Positions 30,709 to 38,917 of a DNA stretch of 39,038 bases are shown here, in pieces (within the stretch, counting starts at the first letter, position 1; every line of letters begins with the position of its first letter). Under the pieces are notes generated by a model, which made no database searches, had not been told where the DNA came from, and was given only the letters and a program-made list of their open reading frames with translations. The DNA is taken from the NCBI RefSeq assembly GCF_019753765.1, contig NZ_JAIJZW010000018.1:1-39038 (forward strand), given 5' to 3'. A program made the translations under genes and the position numbers. This stretch comes from Microbacterium marinilacus. Lineage in GTDB: Bacteria; Actinomycetota; Actinomycetes; Actinomycetales; Microbacteriaceae.

Positions 30709-32345
30709 CCGACCCGACGAGGCGACCGCTGCTGGCCGTCGACGAGCTCGCGGTGGACTTCGTCTCCCACGACGGCGAGGCCAGCCGCGCGGTCAACGGC
30801 GTCTCGTTCGACGTCTTCGAGCGCGAGATCGTCGCGGTCGTCGGCGAGTCGGGCTCCGGCAAGTCGGTCACGGCCATGAGCATCCTCGGCCTCCTGCCCG
30901 GCAACGCGCAGGTCAGCGGCAGCATCACGCTCGCCGACCAGCAGCTGCTGCCCGCCGACGAGCGCGTGCTCGAGGGCATCCGCGGCCGCCGCGTCGCCAT
31001 GATCTTCCAGGACCCGTTCGGCGCGCTCGACCCGGTCTTCACGGTCGGCTTCCAGATCCGCGAGGTGCTGCGCCGCCACGCGCCCGAGCTGAGCGCGCAG
31101 GAGCGCCGCGCCCGTGCCGTCGAGCTGCTCACGGCCGTCGAGCTGCGCGAGCCGGAGAAGCGCGCCCGCTCGTACCCGCACCAGCTCTCCGGCGGTCAGG
31201 CGCAGCGGGTCGTCATCGCCATGGCCCTCGCCTGCGCCCCCGTGCTGCTCATCGCCGACGAGCCGACCACGGCGCTGGACGTGACGGTGCAGCGCGAGAT
31301 CCTCGACCTGCTGATGCGCGTGCGAGAGACGCAGGGCACCGCCGTCCTGATCATCACCCACGACATGGGGGTCGTCGCGGACGTCGCCGACCGCGTGGTG
31401 GTGATGCGCCACGGTCACGTCGAGGAGACCCAGCCCGTCGACAACCTTTTCGCCCAGCCGTCCGCCGCGTACACGCAACAGCTGCTGCGGTCGGTGCCGC
31501 GCCTCGAGGCGGCCGATCGCGCGACGCTCAGCGACGGCGCCGCCGCGCTCACGCTCGACGACGTCACGGTCGAGTACCGGCAGCGCTTCCGATCCGTCAC
31601 CGCGGTCGCCGGCGTGAGCCTGGAGGTCGCCCGCGGCGAGGTCGTCGCCCTCGTCGGCGAGTCCGGCTCGGGCAAGTCCACGATCGGCAAGGCCATCACG
31701 GGCCTCGCCCCCGTCCGCAGCGGCACCGTCGTGGTGGACGGCATCGACACGACCTCGGCGCCGCGCCGCGAGGTGGCCGAGCTCAAGAAGAAGATCGGCG
31801 TGGTGTTCCAGAACCCGATGGGCGCCCTCGACCCGCGCTGGACGATGGCCGAGTCGATCGGCGAGCCGCTGCGCGTGCACGGCGGGATGCGGGGCCGGGC
31901 GCTGCGGACCCGGGTCGAGGAGCTGCTGGACGCCGTCGGCCTCTCGCGATCCTGGGGCGGGCGCTACGCCCACGAGCTCTCCGGCGGGCAGCGCCAGCGC
32001 GTGGCCATCGCCCGTGCCCTCGCGCTCGACCCGGTGCTGCTGATCGCCGACGAGCCGACCTCCGCCCTGGACGTGTCCGTCCAGTCCACCGTTCTCGACC
32101 TCTTCCGGCGGCTGCAGGGCGAGCTGCGCTTCGCCTGTCTCTTCATCAGCCACGACCTGGCCGTGGTCGACAGCCTCGCCGACCGGATCGTCGTGCTGAG
32201 CGACTCGCGGATCGTCGAGCAGGGCCCTCGACGGCAGATCCTGCGGGAGCCGCAGCAGGAGTACACGAGGAGGCTGCTCGAGGCGGCACCGGTGCCCGAC
32301 CCGGCACGACAGCGGCAGAGAAGGCGAGAACGACAGAAGGTATGA
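30705..32345 (+). CDS. Peptide ABC transporter ATP-binding protein, two fused ATPase domains (DppD-DppF)
   Basis: A 546-residue cytoplasmic ATPase in which the DppD- and DppF-type subunits are joined. Domain 1 has Walker A GESGSGKS (47-54), signature LSGGQ (161-165) and Walker B LLIADEP (181-187). Domain 2 repeats these (GESGSGKS, LSGGQRQRVAIARALALDPVLLIADEPTSALDVS), with the ISHDLAVV switch and the C-terminal extension of oligopeptide ATPases. All catalytic motifs are intact in both halves. The ATG overlaps the regulator stop, and its own stop overlaps the carboxypeptidase start. It powers the two permeases upstream. Confidence 0.95.
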   Translation: MTDPTRRPLLAVDELAVDFVSHDGEASRAVNGVSFDVFEREIVAVVGESGSGKSVTAMSILGLLPGNAQVSGSITLADQQLLPADERVLEGIRGRRVAMIFQDPFGALDPVFTVGFQIREVLRRHAPELSAQERRARAVELLTAVELREPEKRARSYPHQLSGGQAQRVVIAMALACAPVLLIADEPTTALDVTVQREILDLLMRVRETQGTAVLIITHDMGVVADVADRVVVMRHGHVEETQPVDNLFAQPSAAYTQQLLRSVPRLEAADRATLSDGAAALTLDDVTVEYRQRFRSVTAVAGVSLEVARGEVVALVGESGSGKSTIGKAITGLAPVRSGTVVVDGIDTTSAPRREVAELKKKIGVVFQNPMGALDPRWTMAESIGEPLRVHGGMRGRALRTRVEELLDAVGLSRSWGGRYAHELSGGQRQRVAIARALALDPVLLIADEPTSALDVSVQSTVLDLFRRLQGELRFACLFISHDLAVVDSLADRIVVLSDSRIVEQGPRRQILREPQQEYTRRLLEAAPVPDPARQRQRRRERQKV

Positions 32346-33829
32346 CGACCGACATGAACGCGCAGCGGGTATCCGACGACGAGATCGTCGAGCGAGCCCT
32401 GTCCCTTCCCGACCTCGACGGCTATCCGGGGGTGGACGAGCTGCTCAGCCGACTCGAGGAGCTGCGGCTCGCGTTCCCCGGCCTGCTCACGGTGAGGCGG
32501 GTCGGGACCTCCCGCCTCGGCGAGCCGATCTCCCTCTACACGCTCGCCCTCGGCGATCAGGGGGATCCCGGCGACGAGGTCGACGCCCCGCGCCACGCGC
32601 TCCTCGTCGGCGGCGTGCACCCGAACGAGCCGATCGGGTCGCACACGATCCTCCGGCTGCTGTCCGACCTGCTGCGCGACGACGACCTGCGCCGGCGGCT
32701 CGGCGTCGTGTGGCACGTCATCCCGTGCATCGATCCCGACGGGATGCGGCTCAACGAGGGCTGGTTCGACAACCCCTTCGATGACGAGACGTACTTCCGC
32801 CACTTCTACCGGCCCGCCGGCGCGGAGCAGGTCGAGTGGACCTTCCCAATCAGCTACAAGTCGAAGTACTTCGACGCGATGCTGCCGGAGACCCAGGCGC
32901 TGCAGCGCGTGCTCGACGAGGTGCGCCCCGACTACTACGTGCCGCTGCACAACTCCGAGACGGGCGGCGCCTACTTCTACGTGTCCGAGCCGCTGCGCGA
33001 GCTCGTGCCGCTGCTGCACCGCCTGCCGACCGACATCGGCATCCCCCTGCATCTCGGCGAGCCGGAGGCGGCGCACTTCACCGAGCTCGCCCCCGCGATC
33101 TTCGTCTCGGGCACGCCCGAGGACGTCTACGACTGGCGCGAGGCGAACGGGCTCGACCCGGCCCCGCCGGGCGGCGCCGGCCAGTCGTCGGGCAGCTATG
33201 CCCGCCGGCACGGGACGGTCTCGCTCATCGCCGAGCTGCCGGTGTGGCGCACGTTCGGCGCCGACGACATCAGCCCGTCCGACGCGAACTACGCCGACCT
33301 GCTCCGCGAGGCGGGAGACGCGCTGAGCGAGACCGGCGCGCACCTGGAGCGCCTGCTGGCGGAGCTCGAGCCGCACCTCGCGCTCGACACTCCGTTCCTG
33401 CGCAGCGCCCGCGTGTTCGTCCCCGGCATGTCCCACACCGGCCGGGCGATGCGCCAGCGCGCCGCGGCACCCGAGAACGACCGCGTCGCGACGGTCGCCG
33501 AGCGGCCGATGTCGGTCGTCTGGATGTACCGGCTGCGTTTCGGGGGCGCCCTGCTGCGCGCCCTGAAGGCCGAGGTCGCCGCCGGCACGGCGCGCGTGTC
33601 GGTCCGGCGCGCCGCCCGCGAGCTGGAGGAGCTCTGGTCGGGCTGGCTGGTGCGCCGGCAGCAGGACGAGCAGACCGACGGGATCCCCGTGACCGACGTG
33701 GTCGGGGTGCAGTACGGCGCCGTGCTCGGCTTCGTCGCGCACGGCCCGTACGCGTACGGCACCGCCGCTGTCCCCGCATCCCCGCCGGCCGCGCTGCAGG
33801 CGGCCGCATCGTCGACAGGAGAGCTGTGA
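32342..33829 (+). CDS. M14-family zinc carboxypeptidase
   Basis: A 495-residue metallocarboxypeptidase with no signal peptide, so probably cytosolic. Zinc ligands are His93 and Glu96 in GGVHPNEPIGSH and His203 in PLHNSETGG; the catalytic Glu is Glu298 in LIAELPVW. The catalytic domain is about residues 20-330. The remaining 150 or so residues are a mostly helical C-terminal extension of unknown role. ATG at 32342 overlaps the ATPase stop (ATGA); an in-frame ATG is at 32354. Its stop overlaps the aminopeptidase start by 4 nt. Coupling to a peptide importer suggests it trims imported peptides from the C-terminus. Secreted M14 enzymes are more usual. Confidence 0.82.
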   Translation: MTTDMNAQRVSDDEIVERALSLPDLDGYPGVDELLSRLEELRLAFPGLLTVRRVGTSRLGEPISLYTLALGDQGDPGDEVDAPRHALLVGGVHPNEPIGSHTILRLLSDLLRDDDLRRRLGVVWHVIPCIDPDGMRLNEGWFDNPFDDETYFRHFYRPAGAEQVEWTFPISYKSKYFDAMLPETQALQRVLDEVRPDYYVPLHNSETGGAYFYVSEPLRELVPLLHRLPTDIGIPLHLGEPEAAHFTELAPAIFVSGTPEDVYDWREANGLDPAPPGGAGQSSGSYARRHGTVSLIAELPVWRTFGADDISPSDANYADLLREAGDALSETGAHLERLLAELEPHLALDTPFLRSARVFVPGMSHTGRAMRQRAAAPENDRVATVAERPMSVVWMYRLRFGGALLRALKAEVAAGTARVSVRRAARELEELWSGWLVRRQQDEQTDGIPVTDVVGVQYGAVLGFVAHGPYAYGTAAVPASPPAALQAAASSTGEL

Positions 33830-35334
33830 ACACCGCGCTTCCCGAGCTTCGGCTCGATGCCGCAGACCCCGCCGCGATCGACGCCGACGTGCTCGTCGTG
33901 GCGGTCGCGAACCGCTCCGGCGAGATCGACGTCGAGCCGACCGCGGCCGACGGCCCGTCCCCGGGCGCGGCCGCTCTCGGCGAGGACGCCGCCCGCGCGC
34001 TGCGGGACGCCGCCCGCGCCGTGGGGCACCGGGCGAAGGAGGGGTCGGCCCTCCGCGTGCCCGCGCCCACGGGAGTGGCCGCCACGTCGGTGCTGCTCGT
34101 GGGGCTGGGCGAGGCCGGGACCTCGTCGGCGGCCACCCTGCGCCGCGTGGCCGGCACCGCGCTGCGCGCGCTCGACGGGGTCGAGACCGTGGCGCTGGCG
34201 CTGCCGCTGCGCGAGGCAGGCGACGTCGCCGCAGTGGTCACGGGCGCTCTGCTCGGCGCGTACCGCTACACCGCCTACCGGGCGGACGGGGCCGGCCGCG
34301 GACGCGTCGCCTCGGTCGTCATCGCCGCCCCGGCGGCGTCGCAGCCGGAGGCGGACGAGGCGGCGACCGTCGCACGGGCCGTCGCGGCCGCGCGCGACCT
34401 CGTCAACCGACCGCCGCTCGACCTGTTCCCGCAGTCGTTCGCCGAGGCGGTCGTCGCCCAGGCCGAGTCGCTGGGCGACCGGGTGCAGGTGGAGGTCGTC
34501 GACGACGACGAGCTGCGTCGCCGCGGCTTCGGCGGCCTGATCGGCGTGGGCAGCGGGTCGACCCGCGCGCCGCGCCTGGTGAAGGTGTCGTACTCGCCGG
34601 CCGGCGCCGAGCGCCACCTCTCGATCGTGGGCAAGGGCATCACGTTCGATTCGGGCGGCATCTCGATCAAGCCGGCGGCGAAGATGGAGAAGATGACGTC
34701 CGACATGGCGGGGGCGGCGGCGGCCGTCCAGGCCGTGTTCGCGATCGCCGAGCTCGGTCTGCCCGTGCGGGCGACCGCCTGGCTCGCCCTCGCCGAGAAC
34801 CTGCCCTCGGGCTCCGCGATGCGGCCCGCCGACGTCCTGCGCATCTACGGCGGCAAGACCGTCGAGGTGATCAACACCGACGCGGAGGGGCGCCTGGTGC
34901 TCGCCGACGCGCTGGTCGCGGCGCAGGAGGAGTCGCCGGACCTGCTCGTCGACGTCGCCACGCTGACCGGCGCGCAGGTCGCGGCCCTCGGCTACCGCAC
35001 CAGCGGCGTCATGGGCACGCCCGGAGCGCAGCAGCGGGTGCTGCAGGCCGCCGAGGCCGTCGGCGAGCCCATGTGGGGGATGCCGATCCCGGGCGAGATG
35101 ATCGGGTACTTCGACTCGCACATCGCCGACCTGAAGAACGCCGGCGCCCCCGCGGGCGGCATGCTGGCCGCCTCGGCGTTCCTCCGCGCGTTCGTCGCCG
35201 ACGGCGTCGAGTGGGCGCACCTGGACATCGCCGGGCCGGCCTACGCCTCCGACCCGCACGGGTACACGACGGTCGGCGGCACGGGCGTTCCCGTGCGGAC
35301 CCTGGTGGAGACGGCGCGGGCTCTCGCCGGCTGA
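33826..35334 (+). CDS. pepA: Leucyl aminopeptidase, M17 family
   Basis: A 502-residue cytosolic metallo-aminopeptidase that removes N-terminal residues from peptides. The metal and catalytic signatures are complete: IVGKGITFDSGGISIKP (Lys and Asp ligands), MTSDMAGAAA, and NTDAEGRLVLADAL, the PROSITE-type M17 motif. The N-terminal third (DAADPAAIDADVLVVAVANRSG) is the usual less conserved domain. GTG at 33826 overlaps the carboxypeptidase stop and has GGAG just upstream. As last gene of the operon it complements the carboxypeptidase. It may also act in general peptide turnover, but another copy outside the window cannot be excluded. Confidence 0.93.
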   Translation: MNTALPELRLDAADPAAIDADVLVVAVANRSGEIDVEPTAADGPSPGAAALGEDAARALRDAARAVGHRAKEGSALRVPAPTGVAATSVLLVGLGEAGTSSAATLRRVAGTALRALDGVETVALALPLREAGDVAAVVTGALLGAYRYTAYRADGAGRGRVASVVIAAPAASQPEADEAATVARAVAAARDLVNRPPLDLFPQSFAEAVVAQAESLGDRVQVEVVDDDELRRRGFGGLIGVGSGSTRAPRLVKVSYSPAGAERHLSIVGKGITFDSGGISIKPAAKMEKMTSDMAGAAAAVQAVFAIAELGLPVRATAWLALAENLPSGSAMRPADVLRIYGGKTVEVINTDAEGRLVLADALVAAQEESPDLLVDVATLTGAQVAALGYRTSGVMGTPGAQQRVLQAAEAVGEPMWGMPIPGEMIGYFDSHIADLKNAGAPAGGMLAASAFLRAFVADGVEWAHLDIAGPAYASDPHGYTTVGGTGVPVRTLVETARALAG

Positions 35335-35362
35335 GGCCACGCCTGCGCGTCGAGACGCCGGC

Positions 35363-36139
35363 TCAGCGCCGGGGCACGACGCCCTGGATGCGCCGGGTGA
35401 CCTCGTGCGCGGCGCGCAGCAGCAGGCGTCCCAGCTCGGGGCGGCGCTCGTCGCGGAAGCGCGACTCGACGCCGGTGATGCTCACGGCGCCGCTCGGCGC
35501 GCCGCGCTCGTCGAACACCGCGGCGCCCATCCCCCAGCTGCCCTCGAGCACGAGAGCGGGGTTCGTGGCGTAGCCCGCGGCGCGGGTGGCGGCGATGCGG
35601 CCGCGCACCTGCTCCTCCGCGTGCGTCGGACCCCAGCGCCGCTCGAGGGTCACCCGGCGGAAGTAGGCGTCGATCTCGGCGTCCTCGAGGAACGACAGGA
35701 TCGCCAGGCCGCCCGACGCGACGCCGAGCGGGAAGCGGGTGCCCTCCTGCAGCACGAAGGAGCGCAGCGGGAAGCTGCCCTCCTCGCGCAGCACGCAGAC
35801 GTTCTCGTCGCCGCGCCGGACGGACAGGAACGCGCTCTCCCCCGTGGCCTCGGCGAGGGCCCGGATCTCGTCGCGGGCGAGCTCGGCCACGTCGAAGCGC
35901 GGCGCCGCCAGCGAGCCGAGCAGGAACAGCTCGGGGCCGAGCAGCCACACGCCCCGCACGTTGTCGAGGTCGAGCAGGCCGGCGCGCTGCAGCGCGCTGA
36001 GGATGCGGTGGGCCGTGGGGCGCGTGAGCCCGGTGAGCGACGCGGCGCGGGCGGTGGTCACGCCGGCGGCGTCGCCGCTCACCGCGCGCAGCAGCGAGGC
36101 GGCCCGCTCGATCGACTGGGTACCCGTCGCGCCGTCCAC
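35363..36139 (-). CDS. IclR-family transcriptional regulator
   Basis: A 258-residue regulator. The winged helix is TQSIERAASLLRAVSGDAAGVTTARAASLTGLTRPTAHRILSALQRAGLLD, followed by the IclR effector domain (FPLGVASGGLAILSF; RAAGYATNPALVLEGSWGMGAAVFD; GAVSITG). GTG at 36139 is chosen because TAGCGT (36152-36147) lies 7 nt upstream, giving a leaderless mRNA, and because the protein then opens like other IclR proteins (MDGATGTQSIERA). An ATG at 36172 is in frame but has no supporting signal. It is divergent from the CoA-transferase/thiolase operon and two matching 15-bp sites lie between them. The inducer may be an acyl acid. Confidence 0.9.
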   Translation of the reverse strand: MDGATGTQSIERAASLLRAVSGDAAGVTTARAASLTGLTRPTAHRILSALQRAGLLDLDNVRGVWLLGPELFLLGSLAAPRFDVAELARDEIRALAEATGESAFLSVRRGDENVCVLREEGSFPLRSFVLQEGTRFPLGVASGGLAILSFLEDAEIDAYFRRVTLERRWGPTHAEEQVRGRIAATRAAGYATNPALVLEGSWGMGAAVFDERGAPSGAVSITGVESRFRDERRPELGRLLLRAAHEVTRRIQGVVPRR

Positions 36140-36152
36140 ATGATGGACGCTA
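36134..36152 (-). promoter_or_regulatory. iclR leaderless promoter with overlapping IclR-type site A
   Basis: TAGCGT (36152-36147, minus strand) is a TANNNT box 7 nt before the iclR GTG. GTCCACATGATGGAC at 36134-36148 is an inverted repeat, GTCCA-N5-TGGAC, that covers the start codon and predicted transcription start. It is well placed for autorepression. Confidence 0.5.
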
Positions 36153-36204
36153 TCAGCCGGCACGTTCGCCATATGACCGATTCCGCCGTCGTTCGCCTTC
36201 TCCT

Positions 36205-36256
36205 TTGCTGCTTACGGCGCTGCGTTCGTACCGTGGAAGACGACCATTTTGTGGAC
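36205..36256 (+). promoter_or_regulatory. CoA-transferase operon promoter with IclR-type site B
   Basis: TTGCTG (36205-36210) and TACCGT (36229-36234), 18 bp apart, form a likely -35/-10. GACCATTTTGTGGAC (36242-36256) is a 15-bp pseudopalindrome matching site A at 12 of 15 positions in reverse orientation, and starts at about +1. CGTTCG is also repeated at 36163, 36190 and 36223. Confidence 0.5.
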
Positions 36257-36276
36257 GCTCGTGACGAGGGAGTGCG

Positions 36277-37005
36277 ATGTCCGGGATCTTCACCGACGCC
36301 GGGGCGGCGTTGGACGGCCTGCTGCATGACGGCATGACGATCGCCGTCGGCGGCTTCGGCCTCAGCGGCAACCCCACCGACCTCATCGAGGCGGTGCGCG
36401 ACTCGGGAGTGCGCGACCTCACCATCGTGTCCAACAACATGGGCGTCGACGGGCGGGGGCTCGGGCTGCTGCTCGAGAACCGTCAGGTGACCCGGGTGCT
36501 CGCGTCGTACGTCGGCGAGAACCGCCTGTTCGCGGCGCAGTACCTCGACGGCACCCTCGACGTGGAGTTCGTGCCGCAGGGCACGCTCGCCGAGCGGCTA
36601 CGCGCGGGCGGCGCCGGGATCCCGGCGTTCTACACCGCGACGGGCGTCGGCACCCCGGTGGCGGACGGCAAGCCGACCGAACGGTTCGACGGCCGCACCT
36701 ACCTGCTCGAGCGCGCCATCGTCCCGGACCTCGCGCTCGTGCACGCCCACCGCGCCGACGTGGCCGGCAACCTCGCGTACCGGCTCACCGCCCGCAACTT
36801 CAACCCGGTGGTCGCGACGTCCGGGCGCGTGACGGTCGCCGAGGCGGAGGCCGTCGTCGACGGGCACCTGGACCCGGACGCCGTCGCGACGCCGGGCGTC
36901 TTCGTGCACCGCGTCGTCGCGGCGACGCCGCGAGAGAAGGACATCGAGCAGCGCACGGTCCGGCCGCGCGCGCAGGAGGGGGCGGGTCATGCCGTGGAGT
37001 CGTGA
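36277..37005 (+). CDS. 3-oxoacid CoA-transferase subunit A
   Basis: The 242-residue alpha subunit of a two-subunit CoA-transferase (ScoA/PcaI/AtoD type), which moves CoA from an acyl-CoA such as succinyl-CoA to a 3-oxoacid. The family opening is DGMTIAVGGFGLSGNPTDLIEAVRDSGVRDLTIVSNNMG; ENRLFAAQYLDGTLDVEFVPQGTLAERLRAGGAGIPAFYTATGVGT is also diagnostic. ATG at 36277 follows GAGGGAG. Its end overlaps subunit B by 17 nt. With the neighbouring thiolase it should feed a 3-oxoacid into acetyl-CoA. Acetoacetate is favoured over 3-oxoadipate because of the thiolase type. Confidence 0.92.
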   Translation: MSGIFTDAGAALDGLLHDGMTIAVGGFGLSGNPTDLIEAVRDSGVRDLTIVSNNMGVDGRGLGLLLENRQVTRVLASYVGENRLFAAQYLDGTLDVEFVPQGTLAERLRAGGAGIPAFYTATGVGTPVADGKPTERFDGRTYLLERAIVPDLALVHAHRADVAGNLAYRLTARNFNPVVATSGRVTVAEAEAVVDGHLDPDAVATPGVFVHRVVAATPREKDIEQRTVRPRAQEGAGHAVES

Positions 37006-37660
37006 GGAGATGGCGGCCCTCGCCGCCGGCGAGCTGGAGGACGGGCAGTACGTCAACCTCGGGATCGGCATCCCGACGCTCGTCGCCAACCACCTGCCTC
37101 CGGGCGTGAGCGTGACGCTGCAGAGCGAGAACGGCATCCTCGGCATGGGCCCCTTCCCCTACGAGGGCGAGGAGGATGCCGACCTCATCAACGCCGGCAA
37201 GCAGACCGTCACCCTGCTGCCCGGGGCGAGCGTGTTCGACTCGGCGACGTCGTTCGCGATGATCCGCGCCGGCAAGGTGCAGACCGCGATCCTCGGCGCG
37301 CTGCAGGTGTCGGCGCGCGGCGACCTGGCGAACTGGACGATCCCGGGCAAGCTCGTCAAGGGCATGGGCGGGGCGATGGACCTCGTGGCGGGCACGCCTC
37401 GGGTGGTCGTGCTCACCGAGCACAACGCGAAGGACGGCACCCCGAAGATCGTGAGCGAGTGCACGCTGCCGCTCACCGGCGTCGGGGTCGTGCAGCGCAT
37501 CATCACCGACATCGCCGTCTTCGACGTCGGCCCCGACCGGTTCGAGCTCGTCGCGCTGGCGCCGGGGATCACGGTCGACGAGGTGCGCGAGCGCACCGGC
37601 GCCCCGTTCGTCGAGGCGCTCGGCGGTGCGGCGGCGCCCGCGGACGGAGACGCACGATGA
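36989..37660 (+). CDS. 3-oxoacid CoA-transferase subunit B
   Basis: The 223-residue beta subunit, which carries the catalytic glutamate, Glu47 in LQSENG; the CoA-thioester intermediate forms on it. Typical stretches are YVNLGIGIPTLVANHLP, GMGPFPYEGEEDADLINAGKQTVTLLPGAS and HNAKDGTPKIV. ATG at 36989 lies about 9 nt after AGGAGGG, and the gene overlaps subunit A. The stop overlaps the thiolase start by 4 nt (ATGA). Motif and length are normal. Confidence 0.93.
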   Translation: MPWSREEMAALAAGELEDGQYVNLGIGIPTLVANHLPPGVSVTLQSENGILGMGPFPYEGEEDADLINAGKQTVTLLPGASVFDSATSFAMIRAGKVQTAILGALQVSARGDLANWTIPGKLVKGMGGAMDLVAGTPRVVVLTEHNAKDGTPKIVSECTLPLTGVGVVQRIITDIAVFDVGPDRFELVALAPGITVDEVRERTGAPFVEALGGAAAPADGDAR

Positions 37661-38835
37661 GCGGCGCGCGCACGGCGGTGGTCGCCGGCTACGCCCGGAC
37701 GCCCTTCACCCGCTACACGGGCTCTCTCGCCGACATCCCCGCGACGGCGCTCGGCGCGCACGCCGCGGCATCCGCGCTCGATCGCGCCGGTGTCGCCGCG
37801 GATGCGGTCGAGCTGGTCTACGGCGGCCAGGTCGTGCAGGCGGGCGCCGGCCAGAACCCGGCGAGGCAGGCCGCGCACGGCGCGGGCGTGCCGCTGACGA
37901 CGCCGGCGCTCACGCTCAACGCCGTGTGCCTGTCGGGCATGCTGGCGGTGATCGAGGGCGCGCGGCTCATCGAGTCGGGGGCGGCTGACGTCGTGCTCGC
38001 GATCGGCCAGGAGTCGATGTCGCGTGCGCCGCACGTCTGGCCCGGCTCGCGAGCGGGCGCGCGCTACGGCTCGATCGAGCTGCTCGACACCCTCGAGGTG
38101 GACGGGCTGAGCGACGCCTTCGAGCACAGGTCGATGGGCGCCTCCACGGAGGCGGCCGGGCGCGACCTCGGCCTGACGCGCGCCGAGCAGGACGAGTGGG
38201 CCGCGGCCTCGCACCGGCGGCTCGCCGCCTCTCGGGACTTCCAGGCGGGCGAGATCGCGCCGTTCGAGGTCGCGCGACGCTCGGGCCCCCTCGTGATCGC
38301 CGACGACGACGGCCTGCGCCCGGACACGACGACGGAGTCGCTCGGACGGCTGCGGCCCGCCTTCGCCTCCGACGGCACGATCACGGCGGGGAACTCGTCG
38401 CAGGTCACCGACGGCGCGGCCGCCCTGGTGCTCGTCGCCGAGGGCCACGAGCTGGCCCGCGCGCCGATCGCCCGCATCGTCTCGCACGCGTTCGTGGCGG
38501 GACCGGACGTCTCGCTGCACGCGCAGCCCGCGAACGCCATCGCGGCGGCGGCAGAGCGCGGCGGCGTCTCGCTCGCCGAGCTCGCGGCGATCGAGATCAA
38601 CGAGGCCTTCGCGGCCGTGTCGGTGCACTCCGCGCGGCAGCTCGGCGTCGACCCCGAGATCGTCAACCCGCACGGCGGGGCGATCGCGCTGGGGCACCCC
38701 ATCGGGGCGTCGGGCGCGCGCATCGTCGGCACGCTGGCGCGCCAGCTCGCGGAGCGGGGGCCGGGCGCCCGCGGCGCCGCCGGGATCTGCGGCGGAGGCG
38801 GCCAGGGCTCGGCCGTGGTGCTCGAGGCGCTCTAG
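37657..38835 (+). CDS. Acetyl-CoA acetyltransferase (thiolase)
   Basis: A 392-residue thiolase that cleaves a 3-oxoacyl-CoA with CoA. Active-site residues are Cys91 in NAVCLSGM, His347 in GHPIGASG and Cys378 in GICGGGGQG. The segment YGGQVVQAGAGQNPARQAAHGAGVP is like acetoacetyl-CoA thiolases (AtoB/PhaA), unlike the usual PcaF wording, so acetoacetyl-CoA is the likely substrate. The ATG overlaps the transferase subunit B stop. Cys-Leu-Ser-Gly replaces the more common Cys-xxx-Ser-Gly only slightly. It is the last gene of the operon; its downstream flank is cut by an IS3 element after about 80 nt. Confidence 0.9.
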   Translation: MSGARTAVVAGYARTPFTRYTGSLADIPATALGAHAAASALDRAGVAADAVELVYGGQVVQAGAGQNPARQAAHGAGVPLTTPALTLNAVCLSGMLAVIEGARLIESGAADVVLAIGQESMSRAPHVWPGSRAGARYGSIELLDTLEVDGLSDAFEHRSMGASTEAAGRDLGLTRAEQDEWAAASHRRLAASRDFQAGEIAPFEVARRSGPLVIADDDGLRPDTTTESLGRLRPAFASDGTITAGNSSQVTDGAAALVLVAEGHELARAPIARIVSHAFVAGPDVSLHAQPANAIAAAAERGGVSLAELAAIEINEAFAAVSVHSARQLGVDPEIVNPHGGAIALGHPIGASGARIVGTLARQLAERGPGARGAAGICGGGGQGSAVVLEAL

Positions 38836-38917
38836 CCGTGATGTCCACCGACGTTTGTTGAGTCTGCTGAACGGTGTTTCGCCGATCGCGGAGTATCGCC
38901 TGCGGTGGAAAGGAGCG
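38836..38917. other. Short intergenic stretch before the IS3 end
   Basis: 82 nt without a recognisable gene. CCACCG (38845-38850) and CGGTGG (near 38903-38908) are distant inverted repeats, but no convincing terminator is seen. It probably holds the remains of the native 3' flank of the thiolase operon. Confidence 0.3.

Noticed and set aside
36277..38835. Naming the operon pcaI-pcaJ-pcaF
   Set aside because: The thiolase wording is of the acetoacetyl-CoA type and there are no aromatic-degradation genes nearby.
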